Of a stretch of DNA of 64,000 nucleotides, positions 53,034 to 61,192 are shown piece after piece. The notes beneath the pieces are model-generated. The model saw only the letters and a program-made list of their open reading frames with translations, made no database searches and was not told the DNA's origin. The number at the start of each line of letters is the position of its first letter. The first letter of the stretch is position 1. A program made the position numbers and the translations under genes. Location of the stretch: contig NZ_JAVFVV010000008.1 in NCBI RefSeq assembly GCF_030929505.1, positions 124,001 through 188,000 of the forward strand, in the 5' to 3' direction. This DNA is from Mesorhizobium sp. LHD-90 (lineage in GTDB: Bacteria; Pseudomonadota; Alphaproteobacteria; Rhizobiales; Rhizobiaceae).

Positions 53034-53690
53034 ATGCCAACCACGGCGTCGGAGTACATCACGGCGCTGGCGCATTACCACCGCGCCGAGATCGCCCGCA
53101 TGGCCGGCTGGCGCGACCGTATCGACCGTACGACCAATTGGGCCATCACCGGCGGCGGCGCGATGCTGTCGGTGTCGCTGTCCTCGCCGTCATCGCACCA
53201 CGGCGTGCTTCTGTTCACCATGCTGCTTGTGCTGCTCTTCCTCATCATCGAGGCGAGGCGCTACCGCTTCTTCGACGTCTATCGGGCGCGCGTGCGCCTG
53301 GTCGAACGCAACTACTTCTCGCCGCTGTTCCTGTCCGGCCGAGCGGCCGATCCCGAATGGGCGCACGCTCTCGGCCGAAGCCTCGACAACCCGAAATTCA
53401 TGGTCAGCCTCCACAGCGCCATGTCACGGCGCCTGCGGCGCAACTACTTCTGGATCTTCCTGGTCATCCTGGTGGCATGGGCGCTCAAGCTGTCGACGCC
53501 GAAGCTGCAGGACGTCGCCGCCAGCCGCGATGTCGTGACTTCGCTGCGCGAGATGGCCGACAATGCGGCGCTGGGTTTCCTGCCCGGCTGGTTCGTCCTG
53601 ATCGCGGTGGCGATGTTTTATAGCTGGCTGGTCCTTACCGCAGTTCAGCATCGCGAGCCCTTGCCGGGTGATGGCGACGTGCATGTGTAA
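53034..53690 (+). CDS. DUF2270-family integral membrane protein
   Basis: This 218-residue predicted inner-membrane protein of DUF2270 starts MPTTASEYITALAHYHRAE and contains RMAGWRDRIDRTTNWAITGGGAMLSVSLSSP. Two hydrophobic segments follow around residues 55-75, one near 140-155 and one near 185-205. The function of the family is unknown. The ATG lacks a strong ribosome-binding site. It converges on the ParE/antitoxin pair. Confidence 0.88.
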   Translation: MPTTASEYITALAHYHRAEIARMAGWRDRIDRTTNWAITGGGAMLSVSLSSPSSHHGVLLFTMLLVLLFLIIEARRYRFFDVYRARVRLVERNYFSPLFLSGRAADPEWAHALGRSLDNPKFMVSLHSAMSRRLRRNYFWIFLVILVAWALKLSTPKLQDVAASRDVVTSLREMADNAALGFLPGWFVLIAVAMFYSWLVLTAVQHREPLPGDGDVHV

Positions 53691-53779
53691 GGGCACGGCC
53701 TTGCCCATCGCACCAACAACACGCTTGGATCGGCGTAAATGCAGCCTCGCTCGTCGGGCCGATATAGCAATCCAAGGCT

Positions 53780-54076
53780 CTAACTCGGCCGTGCCGGCAT
53801 AGTTTGCGGATTACGAGCGCCGTGGATGATGCGCATGATCACGACTTCAGCATCGAATATCTCGTAAAAGATCAAATAGGGATGTTTACCTGTGTTGACA
53901 TACCGAACATTAGACTCGTCCGTCTGCCTTCCACTGAGGGGGTATTGGCCGATGAACTGACGTGCTTCCCTAAACCTGTCGCGGAATCCGGTACTGGCGG
54001 AGGCCGATCGGGTGGAAAGAAAACCAAGAATGTCGACGATGTCCTGAACGGCTGCGGGCGCGAGCCGCGTTTTCAT
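53780..54076 (-). CDS. parE: ParE/RelE-superfamily toxin
   Basis: This 98-residue toxin of the ParE/RelE fold opens MKTRLAPAAVQDIVDILGFL. The central GFRDRFREARQFIGQYPLSGRQ and the C-terminal YLIFYEIFDAEVVIMRIIHGARNP are typical of ParE, which inhibits DNA gyrase (family knowledge; target here untested). Its ATG overlaps the antitoxin stop (ATGA), so production is coupled to the antitoxin. Confidence 0.88.
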   Translation of the reverse strand: MKTRLAPAAVQDIVDILGFLSTRSASASTGFRDRFREARQFIGQYPLSGRQTDESNVRYVNTGKHPYLIFYEIFDAEVVIMRIIHGARNPQTMPARPS

Positions 54077-54303
54077 GAGGCATACTTCTTGAACACCGCC
54101 TCGAGCTCTTCCTCGGTCGCGAACTCGCCACGTGCGATTTGCGCTCGGGCGACAGCGATTGCTGCCCGTTCCTCCTCGGAAAGCACATAAACTTCATCGC
54201 TCGTGCCGCGAACGATTTCAAATATCGTGCGCGCGATCTCGTCCTGCTCTTCAGGCGAAAGCTGGCGGGCGGCCTCGATGGCCTGTTCGAGAAGCTTGGT
54301 CAT
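54073..54303 (-). CDS. Type II antitoxin partner of ParE-type toxin
   Basis: A 76-residue acidic protein, MTKLLEQAIEAARQLSPEEQDEIARTIFEIV at the N-terminus and a C-terminal EERAAIAVARAQIARGEFATEEELEAVF that resembles the toxin-binding tail of ParD/RHH-type antitoxins. It lacks an obvious N-terminal ribbon-helix-helix, so its DNA-binding capacity is uncertain. It is upstream of the toxin with 4-base overlap, the standard antitoxin-first order. Confidence 0.82.
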   Translation of the reverse strand: MTKLLEQAIEAARQLSPEEQDEIARTIFEIVRGTSDEVYVLSEEERAAIAVARAQIARGEFATEEELEAVFKKYAS

Positions 54304-54423
54304 CTGGACACTTTATCACGATTTGCGGTGACAACATATTCGCGGGTGGAAGCCGTGGAGACAGAGCCTTCGCCGGAAATCCCTGCGATTGCGCCCAAAA
54401 CTGAGACCAGCTTCGAACGCCCG

Positions 54424-55107
54424 CTACGAACCCATGCGCTCGCCCGCCGCCTGCCAGTTGATGCGCTCGGACAGCACGGCCGCGACGTGCTCGGCCTTGC
54501 GGTTCTCGTAGTCGAGATAATAGGCGTGCTCCCAAAGGTCGATGCCGACAAGCGGCGTCAGGCCATCGGGCAGCGGGTTGCCGGCATCCTGGTAACCCTT
54601 GACGGCAAGCTTGCCGCCGTCCGCAACCAGCCAAACCCAACCGGTGCCGAAGACAGTGTCGCCTTCCTTGGCGAAGGCGTCGTACAGCCCCTTGTCGCCG
54701 CCGAAGTCGCGCTCCAACGCCTGCGCGAAGGCGCCGGCCGGCTTGGTCGGGCCGCCCTTGAACTGCTCCCAGTAGAAGACATGGTTCCAGGCTTGGCCGG
54801 CCTGGTTGAAGATCTTGTCTTCCCCGTCCTTTTTCGAGGCGACCACCGCCTCCTGGAGTTCCATGTCGGCATAGGGTGTGCCGGGCACGAGCTTGTTCAG
54901 CTTGTCGAAATAGGCCTTGTGGTGCTTGCCGTAATGGAGGCCGACCGTGCGCGACGAGATCTGCGGCGCGAGCGCATCCTCGCCATAGGGTAGCGGCGGC
55001 TGCTCGAACGGGCTCGCGGCGCGGGCGATGTGTGGGCGCAACAGCACGCCGGCGGTGGCTACGGCGCTCAGCGCCAGCACGGTCCGTCTCGTCATGGTGG
55101 CAGGCAT
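54424..55107 (-). CDS. Exported Fe/Mn superoxide dismutase
   Basis: This Fe/Mn-type superoxide dismutase has a signal sequence. The start at 55107 (MPATMTRRTVLALSAVATAG) has GAGGAGAG upstream. TRR followed by a hydrophobic core and cleavage near ARAA suggests twin-arginine export. Metal ligands are His in LHYGKHHKAYF, His in AWNHVFYWEQF and Asp/His in GIDLWEHAYYLDYEN; the GTGWVWLV segment is also present. The enzyme of 227 residues would detoxify superoxide in the periplasm. The gene is monocistronic. Fe versus Mn cannot be decided from these motifs alone. Confidence 0.92.
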   Translation of the reverse strand: MPATMTRRTVLALSAVATAGVLLRPHIARAASPFEQPPLPYGEDALAPQISSRTVGLHYGKHHKAYFDKLNKLVPGTPYADMELQEAVVASKKDGEDKIFNQAGQAWNHVFYWEQFKGGPTKPAGAFAQALERDFGGDKGLYDAFAKEGDTVFGTGWVWLVADGGKLAVKGYQDAGNPLPDGLTPLVGIDLWEHAYYLDYENRKAEHVAAVLSERINWQAAGERMGS

Positions 55108-55244
55108 GAAATCTCTCCTCGTCTGGCCCTGTCGCCAGCCCAACTCGGACGCGCGGGAGGAGTTCCGTCACGAGGACGCTACCGGCCGCTCGATCCGCCT
55201 TGTCGCAGACGCCGCCCAATACCACGCGTCCGGCATACAAGCCT

Positions 55245-55298
55245 AGGGTGTGTCGAGATTCAGATCAGGCCGGCATCCCCTAAATCTCCGCACACCCT
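55245..55298. repeat. Imperfect inverted repeat upstream of the SOD gene
   Basis: AGGGTGTGTCGAGATT at 55245-55260 is repeated inverted at 55283-55298 with two mismatches. It lies in the gap between the SOD promoter region and the 3' end of a small secreted-protein gene. It has no T-tract and could be a small dispersed palindromic repeat. Confidence 0.5.
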
Positions 55299-55306
55299 GG
55301 CGCGCC

Positions 55307-55612
55307 TTATTTGACGTAGCCCGAGCGCGCCTTCCTTGCCTGTTCCTCGAAAATCAGCGCGCAGCCCTCCTTGTCGGCCTCGGACGCGAACCCTTCCATG
55401 ACTTTTCTTGCGCACAGGAAAAGCGAAGGCGGAGGAATGGCGTAGTTATCCGCGCAGAGATTGTCGATGAGGGCGCCCCTGGTGCCGTCCAGCATCCAGC
55501 TTATGCAAAGCCGGAACAGCGGATCGTCGAATGCCACGTCGCGCGGCGCGGCATGGCTGGGCGTGGAGGCCGCCATTACAACGAGGCAAGACAACAGCCG
55601 TCGACGCCAGCG
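55307..55612 (-). CDS. Small secreted cysteine-containing protein (unknown function)
   Basis: A small protein with an N-terminal signal peptide (RRRLLSCLVVMAASTPSHA, cleavage after SHA) and a mature part of about 75 residues with four Cys, including RLCISWMLDGTRG, NLCADNY and FLCARKVMEGF. This pattern recalls Rap1a/Tai-type exported immunity proteins, but the match is not secure. The GTG at 55612 starts 8 bases past the cyclase stop; an ATG at 55654 would overlap the cyclase gene by 35 bases. It is probably cotranscribed with the cyclase. Confidence 0.65.
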   Translation of the reverse strand, partial: RWRRRLLSCLVVMAASTPSHAAPRDVAFDDPLFRLCISWMLDGTRGALIDNLCADNYAIPPPSLFLCARKVMEGFASEADKEGCALIFEEQARKARSGYVK

Positions 55613-55619
55613 CACCGGA

Positions 55620-57374
55620 TCAATGCAACCCCGCTCTACGAAGCCCCTCGACATAGACGGCGCGATCCTTTGAATGGACGATCGGGTGATAGGCCTCCAC
55701 CCACGCTATGGATAGGTCAGGCTGAAGCTTCGTGGCCTCCGCCAGCGCCATGCCGGCCAGCACGGTGTCGCCCGCCATTCCCGCGGCGGCGGCGAGGCTG
55801 CGCCATGCCGTTCCGAAGTGGGGCCGCAGCTTGACTGCGCGGTGCTGAAAATCGACGGCCTCGGCAAAACGCCCGCGCATGAAATGGCAGGTGCCGATCG
55901 TCGACAGCGTCGCTGATTGGATCGAGTCGCGCGGACTGAGCCGCGTAGCGATCGCCAGATGTCGCATCCCGTTTTCCGCTTCGCCTCCATAACCATAGGT
56001 CGAACCGAGGATCATGTGGGCGAGCGCAAAGCTCGGATTTCGATCGATCGCCAGGCCAAGCGCGGCGACGGCCTCGTTGAAATGCCGCCCGACCATGTGA
56101 ACGTAGCCCACAGTGACATGGCCCCAGGCATCGCTGTCGTCCTGGTCGATGCCACGCTGTGCCAACGACATCGCCGTCGCGAGCGTCTGTGGCGGATCGG
56201 CCAGGCCGAGATGGGCGCGGGCGGCATACAACCAGCCAAGCAAACTCGTCGCCCGCGCATAGTCCGGATCGATGGAAATCGCGCGCTGCAGCAGATTGAA
56301 GCCGATTTCCGTTTCGGCGACCGTCCAGACCCAGACATACGGCATGGCGCGAACGACACAGCCCCAGGCGTCGAGGTTTTCGGGGGACCTGTTCCGCAAT
56401 CGCAGGTTTTCCGCCGCGTAGAGTTCGGGCTCGATGGCGGCCACAACACTCATGGTGATCTCGTCCTGCACCGCGAAAATATCCGCCAGCGCGCGGTCGT
56501 AGCGCTCGGCCCAGACATGAATGCCATTGGCGCCATCGACAAGCTGCGCCGTGACGCGAAGGTGATCGTTCGCCCTGCGCACGCTGCCTTCCAGCACATA
56601 TTGGACGCCGAGCTCCCGCGCGACCTGACGGACATCGGGAGCCTTCCCCTTGTAGGCAAAGGTTGAATTTCGGGCGATCACGAATATCCAGCGCATCTTC
56701 GAAAGCGCAGTGATGATGTCCTCGGCAATGCCGTCGCTGAAATAATCCTGCTCCTTGTCGCCGCTCATGTTCTGGAAAGGCAATATGGCAATGGAGGGCT
56801 TGTCGGGCAGCACGAGAGGACCAGCGTTCAGTGCCTGCTCGATCAGATTGCCTGGCTGGTCCACCGCGTAGACGGCAACCGCCTCGGGGATGTTGTGAAC
56901 CTTGTGTTCGCCCAGATCACGATAGACGAAGGGAAGCTTGCCCTTGACCTGATCGTAGACATTACGGCCGATGCACACGGCGCCGGGATGAGCCAGCTTC
57001 TCCAGACGCGCGGCGACGTTGACGCCCTCGCCGTAAATCGTGTCGCCGTCGGCAATGACGTCCCCCAGATTGACGCCGATCCGGAACGCCATGCGCCGGT
57101 CTTCCGGCAGGTTGCTGTTTTCCTTTGCCAGCGCCCGCTGCATTTCCATCGCGCATTCGACCGCGCTCAGCGCGCTGGCGAATTCGACCAGCAGGCTGTC
57201 GCCGGCGGACCCGACAACCCGGCCGGCATGACGATCGATCTCGGGGTCGAGGATTTCCGAGCGCAGCTTCTTCAGCAGTGCCAGCGTACCCGCTTCGTCG
57301 GCGGACATCAGGCGCGAGTAACCGGCCACGTCGGCGGCCAGTATAGCCACGAGTTTGCGGCTCTGCTCCTGCAA
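55620..57374 (-). CDS. Class III adenylate/guanylate cyclase with TPR repeats (paralogue 2)
   Basis: This 584-residue cyclase is paralogous to the one at 51004-52725. The catalytic domain has Asp15 in ILAADVAGYSRLM, Asp near 58 in GSAGDSLLVEF and GVNVAARL with the Asn/Arg pair, so activity is likely. The middle segment SIAILPFQNMSGDKEQDYFSDG and EGSVRRANDHLRVTAQL matches the TolB/FlgO-like domain, and TPR repeats follow. Translation starts at TTG (57374) with GAGGAGG upstream; no ATG fits the conserved N-terminus. It diverges from mutL. Confidence 0.9.
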   Translation of the reverse strand: MQEQSRKLVAILAADVAGYSRLMSADEAGTLALLKKLRSEILDPEIDRHAGRVVGSAGDSLLVEFASALSAVECAMEMQRALAKENSNLPEDRRMAFRIGVNLGDVIADGDTIYGEGVNVAARLEKLAHPGAVCIGRNVYDQVKGKLPFVYRDLGEHKVHNIPEAVAVYAVDQPGNLIEQALNAGPLVLPDKPSIAILPFQNMSGDKEQDYFSDGIAEDIITALSKMRWIFVIARNSTFAYKGKAPDVRQVARELGVQYVLEGSVRRANDHLRVTAQLVDGANGIHVWAERYDRALADIFAVQDEITMSVVAAIEPELYAAENLRLRNRSPENLDAWGCVVRAMPYVWVWTVAETEIGFNLLQRAISIDPDYARATSLLGWLYAARAHLGLADPPQTLATAMSLAQRGIDQDDSDAWGHVTVGYVHMVGRHFNEAVAALGLAIDRNPSFALAHMILGSTYGYGGEAENGMRHLAIATRLSPRDSIQSATLSTIGTCHFMRGRFAEAVDFQHRAVKLRPHFGTAWRSLAAAAGMAGDTVLAGMALAEATKLQPDLSIAWVEAYHPIVHSKDRAVYVEGLRRAGLH

Positions 57375-57513
57375 GAACGGCCACCTCCTCGTCGCAGTCT
57401 AGCCGAACGCAAAATGCAAGCGAACAGGAATTCGCCACCCGAGGGCAATCGATCCGCCTTGCAGACTGCCTTTCCCATGGAAGGTCGGTCTCGAATCCGC
57501 CTATAATCCTCGC

Positions 57514-59343
57514 ATGCCGATCCGCCAGCTATCCGAAACCCTGATCAACCAGATCGCCGCCGGCGAGGTGATCGAGCGTCCGGCGAGCGTGGTGAAGGAA
57601 CTGGTCGAGAACGCCGTCGACGCCGGCGCCACCCGCGTCGAGATCGCCACGGCCGGGGGCGGGCTGTCGCTGATCCGCGTCAGCGACGACGGCATCGGCA
57701 TTCCCGCCGACGAGCTTGAACTCGCGGTGTCGCGCCACTGCACCTCGAAACTCGCAAACGGCATCGACGACATCCGAACGCTGGGGTTCCGCGGCGAGGC
57801 GCTGCCATCGATCGGCGCTGTCTCGCGGCTCGCGATCCGCTCGCGCACAGCGTCCGGCGAGGCGGCCGAGATTTCCGTGGAAGGCGGCCAGGTTTCCGCC
57901 GTAAGGCCGGCGGGCGCCAATCGCGGCACGGCGGTGGAGGTGCGCGACCTGTTCTACGCCACGCCGGCGCGGCTGAAATTCATGAAGGGCGAGCGCGCCG
58001 AGGCCACGGCAATGGCCGACGTGGTCAGGCGCATCGCCATCGCCTTCCCCAAAGTCCGCTTCACGCTGTCCGGCCCGGACCGCTCGACGCTCGACTTTTC
58101 CGCCACTGGCGACCGGTTGCGCCGCATCGCCCAGGTGATGGGGGCGGAGTTCCCGGAGAATTCGATCGCCATCGATGCCCTGCGCGAAGGGGTGCGGCTC
58201 GACGGCCATGTCTCGACCCCGTCCTATTCGCGCGCCAACGCGCTGCAGCAATATGTCTATGTCAACGGCCGGCCGGTGCGCGACCGGCTGATCGCCAGCG
58301 CCATCCGCGGCGCTTTCGCCGACACTTTGGCGCGCGACCGCCACGCGGTCGCCACCCTCTTTCTGTCGCTCGATCCGGCGCTTGTCGACGTAAACGTCCA
58401 TCCCGCCAAGGCCGACGTGCGTTTCCGCGATCCCGGCCTGGTGCGCGGGCTGATCGTCGGCGCGATCCGCGAGGCGCTGGCCGCCTCCGGCATCCGCCCC
58501 GCCTCGACCGGAGCGGCGGCCATGCTCGGCGCCTTCCGTCCCGGCCCGACCGCCTACGACCATCCCGGCCCGACCGGCGGCCATCGCGGCTACAATCCGG
58601 GCTTCCGCGGCGCCGTCGCCGGCACGTTCGACGCCGCGCGCTCGTTCCAGCGGCCGCTGGCGCCGGGCTTCGGCGAAGCGGCGCAGGCCGCCTTCGACAC
58701 CGGCTCCTTGGAAAGCGCCGACACCCGGGCAAGCGGCGATGCTCCCGCCCCGGAAGCACTTGGGCTGAGGCTCGGCGCGGCGCGGGCGCAGGTCCACGAA
58801 AACTACATCGTCGCGCAGACCGGCGACTCGCTGGTCATCGTCGACCAGCACGCGGCGCATGAGCGCCTCGTCTACGAGGCGCTCAAGAACGCGCTCGCCA
58901 GCCGGCCGATGCCGGCGCAGTTGCTGCTGCTGCCGACCATCGTCGATCTTCCGGAAGACGATGCCGAGCGGCTGGCGCTGCATGCCGAGACGCTGCGGCG
59001 CTTCGGCCTCGGCATCGAGCGCTTCGGCCCGGGCGCTGTGGCGGTGCGCGAGACGCCGGCCATGCTCGGCGAAACCAATATCGAGCAACTCATCCGCGAC
59101 CTCGCCGACGAGATCGCCGACAACGACACAGTCGACACGCTGAGGGAACGCCTGCATGCCATCGCCGCCACCATGGCCTGCCACGGCTCGGTACGCTCCG
59201 GCCGCCGGCTGCTGCCGGACGAAATGAACGCGCTGCTCAGGCAGATGGAGGCGACGCCGGGGTCGGGCACCTGCAACCACGGCCGACCTACCTATGTCGA
59301 ATTGAAGCTCACCGACATCGAAAGACTGTTCGGAAGGCGGTGA
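57514..59343 (+). CDS. mutL: DNA mismatch repair protein MutL
   Basis: MutL of 609 residues has an N-terminal GHKL ATPase ([16 protein letters not shown] near residue 28, [20 protein letters not shown]) and a C-terminal dimerisation/endonuclease domain. DQHAAHE near residue 443 matches the DQHAxxE endonuclease motif, with ACHGSVRSG and [11 protein letters not shown] further on, as in bacteria lacking MutH. A variable Gly/Pro/Ala-rich linker (about residues 330-415) joins the domains. The ATG is 139 bp from the divergent cyclase start. Confidence 0.97.
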   Translation: MPIRQLSETLINQIAAGEVIERPASVVKELVENAVDAGATRVEIATAGGGLSLIRVSDDGIGIPADELELAVSRHCTSKLANGIDDIRTLGFRGEALPSIGAVSRLAIRSRTASGEAAEISVEGGQVSAVRPAGANRGTAVEVRDLFYATPARLKFMKGERAEATAMADVVRRIAIAFPKVRFTLSGPDRSTLDFSATGDRLRRIAQVMGAEFPENSIAIDALREGVRLDGHVSTPSYSRANALQQYVYVNGRPVRDRLIASAIRGAFADTLARDRHAVATLFLSLDPALVDVNVHPAKADVRFRDPGLVRGLIVGAIREALAASGIRPASTGAAAMLGAFRPGPTAYDHPGPTGGHRGYNPGFRGAVAGTFDAARSFQRPLAPGFGEAAQAAFDTGSLESADTRASGDAPAPEALGLRLGAARAQVHENYIVAQTGDSLVIVDQHAAHERLVYEALKNALASRPMPAQLLLLPTIVDLPEDDAERLALHAETLRRFGLGIERFGPGAVAVRETPAMLGETNIEQLIRDLADEIADNDTVDTLRERLHAIAATMACHGSVRSGRRLLPDEMNALLRQMEATPGSGTCNHGRPTYVELKLTDIERLFGRR

Positions 59344-59374
59344 GATGGATGCGCCGGCGTTGGAGGCCGAACTT

Positions 59375-59639
59375 GGTGCGTCCTTCGAGGCTCGCCCGTG
59401 ATGATTTATCCCTTCATTTTCAAAACAATGCGGGTTCGCACCTCAGGATGAGGGCGGTTGTGCCTGCAACGCAGATCGTCCAGGTCGTCGACCGTAGTTG
59501 CGAGAGGCTGCTGCAAGAAGAAGAGAGCGACGTTGAAGATTGGCGTTGCAGGCACACGGTCCTCATCCTGAGGTGCGAGCCCGTACGACATTGGAACAAA
59601 AGGATAAAACGTCACAGGGCGAGCCTCGAAGGACGCACC
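59375..59639. repeat. 265-bp inverted-repeat element (GGTGCGTCCTTCGAGG type) after mutL
   Basis: The terminal 23 bases at 59375-59397 are repeated perfectly in inverted form at 59617-59639. Inner segments also pair: a CGCACCTCAGGATGAGG block near 59437-59452 with its inverse near 59561-59577, and TGTGCCTGCAACG near 59459-59471 with its inverse near 59544-59556. Overall it forms two arms of about 95 bases with some divergence. This is a dispersed intergenic palindromic element, seen often in rhizobia. The gap (59344-59658) holds nothing else; the small open frames in it are artefacts. Confidence 0.9.
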
Positions 59640-59658
59640 TCAATACAACCGCCGCCCC

Positions 59659-60405
59659 TCACCGCTGCGTCAGCGTGGCGATGAAACGTTTGGTGCGCTC
59701 GCGCTCGGGGCTGCCGAAGATCTTTGCCGGCTCGCCCTTCTCGACCACCTTGCCCGCATCAAGAAACACGACCTCGTGCGCTACCCGCGAGGCAAGCCGC
59801 AAATCGTGGGTGGCCATGACCATGGTGGTGCCCTCACTTGCCAACTGGCCGAGCACGTCCACGACCTCCTCCGACAGTTCCGGATCGAGCGCCGAGGTCG
59901 GCTCGTCGCACAGGAGCACGCGCGGCGACGGCGCCAGGGCGCGGGCGATCGCCACGCGCTGCTGCTGGCCGCCCGACAGCGTCGCCGGCCAGGCGTCGGC
60001 CTTGTGCGCCAGCCCGACTTTTTCGAGCAGCGCCTGCGCCCGTTGGCGCGCCTTGCCGGTCGGCCATTTGAGCACGGTGACCAGCCCCTCCATGACGTTC
60101 TCGATCGCCGTGCGGTGGGGAAAGAGCTGAAAATTCTGGAAGACCATGCCGGTCTGACGGCGCAGCCGCTGGATCGAAGCCCAGCCGACTTTCTGGCCGG
60201 GATGGAACCGCAACGAATCCTCGCCGATGCGCACCGTGCCGGCGGTCGGGATCTCCAGGAGGTTGACGCAGCGCAGCAACGTGCTTTTTCCACCGCCGGA
60301 AGGGCCGACCAGCGCGGTCACGGAGCCCTCGCGCATGCGCAGCGTGACGTCCTTCAGCACGACGTTGTCGCCAAAACGTTTTTCGATATCGACGAGTTCG
60401 ATCAC
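59659..60405 (-). CDS. tcyN: Amino-acid (cystine-type) ABC transporter ATP-binding protein
   Basis: The ATPase of a polar amino-acid importer has 248 residues. Walker A is GPSGGGKS at residues 34-41, the signature LSGGQQQRVAIARAL and Walker B VLLCDEPTSALDPE are present. The GTG at 60405 overlaps the permease stop (GTGA), so the longer open frame, which runs through the permease, is rejected. It is the third gene of the cystine-type operon and closes it. The name rests on similarity of the whole operon to TcyJLN. Confidence 0.9.
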   Translation of the reverse strand: MIELVDIEKRFGDNVVLKDVTLRMREGSVTALVGPSGGGKSTLLRCVNLLEIPTAGTVRIGEDSLRFHPGQKVGWASIQRLRRQTGMVFQNFQLFPHRTAIENVMEGLVTVLKWPTGKARQRAQALLEKVGLAHKADAWPATLSGGQQQRVAIARALAPSPRVLLCDEPTSALDPELSEEVVDVLGQLASEGTTMVMATHDLRLASRVAHEVVFLDAGKVVEKGEPAKIFGSPERERTKRFIATLTQR

Positions 60406-61082
60406 GACCGCGCCTCCAGGAAGCCGCCATAGCGGTTGAGCCGGTGCTCCAGCCGCACCTGCAGGGCCGACAGGATCGAACTCAGCGCCAGGTAGATCAG
60501 CGCCGCCTCGATGTAGAGGATCAACGGCTCGTAGGTGGTGGCGACGATGCGCTGCGCCGCCTGGAAGAGTTCCGGCACGGTGATGGCGGCTGCGAGCGAG
60601 GTGTCCTTGACCAGCGAGATGAAGGTGTTGGAGAGCGGCGGCACCGCCACCCGGCCGGCCTGCGGCAGGATGGTGCGGCGGATCGTCTGCTGAAAGCTCA
60701 TGCCGATCGAATAGGACGCCTCCCACTGGCCGCGCGGCACCGAGGAGATGGCGGCGCGGATGATCTCGGAGGAATAGGCGCCGATGTTGAGCGTGAAACC
60801 GATCAGCGCCGCCGGAAAGGCGTCGATGATGATGCCGGCGCTGGGCAGGCCGTAGAAGATGAGGAAGAGCTGCACCAGGAGCGGCGTGCCGCGGATGATC
60901 CAGACATAGAAGCGGATCGCCGCCGCGAAGGGCGCCGGCGCGAACAGCCGGATCAGCGCCGCGATCAGGCCGACGGTCAGCCCGAGAGCGAAGGACAGGA
61001 TCGTCAGCGGCGCGGTGAATTTCACCGCCGCCCACAACAGCGGGCCGAGCGAGTCCAGCATCAGTTGAAGCCAGTGGGGCAC
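60402..61082 (-). CDS. tcyL: Amino-acid (cystine-type) ABC transporter permease
   Basis: The permease of a HisM/TcyL-type importer has 226 residues and about five membrane segments. FYVWIIRGTPLLVQLFLIFYGLP carries the RGTP motif of the family, and GQWEASYSIGMSFQQTIRRTILPQA is the EAA-type loop. SNTFISLVKDTSLAAAITVPELF is also typical. It is 110 bases downstream of the binding-protein gene, with a strong hairpin in between, and overlaps the ATPase gene. Confidence 0.92.
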   Translation of the reverse strand: MPHWLQLMLDSLGPLLWAAVKFTAPLTILSFALGLTVGLIAALIRLFAPAPFAAAIRFYVWIIRGTPLLVQLFLIFYGLPSAGIIIDAFPAALIGFTLNIGAYSSEIIRAAISSVPRGQWEASYSIGMSFQQTIRRTILPQAGRVAVPPLSNTFISLVKDTSLAAAITVPELFQAAQRIVATTYEPLILYIEAALIYLALSSILSALQVRLEHRLNRYGGFLEARS

Positions 61083-61132
61083 GCGTCATCTCCCGAAACC
61101 ACGAAGGCGGCAGACCTTGGCATGAAGCAAGC

Positions 61133-61173
61133 GGGCAAACAAACGGGCGGCCGGTCCATGAACCGGCCGCCCG
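61133..61173 (-). terminator. Terminator/attenuator hairpin between binding protein and permease (minus strand)
   Basis: CGGGCGGCCGGT (61144-61155) pairs with ACCGGCCGCCCG (61162-61173) over 12 bases, with loop CCATGA. On the minus strand the hairpin is followed by TTTGTTTG. It lies 20 bases past the binding-protein stop and would raise binding-protein yield relative to the permease, as in the sugar operon at 6577. Confidence 0.75.
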
Positions 61174-61192
61174 CAGGATTTCCGCCGTTTTC

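Noticed and set aside
57529-59280. 583-residue open frame opposite mutL
   Set aside because: Antisense shadow of mutL, which shows complete ATPase and endonuclease motifs.
59340-59684. 114-residue plus-strand frame after mutL
   Set aside because: Composed of repeat sequence and of the antisense end of the ABC ATPase gene; no start signal.
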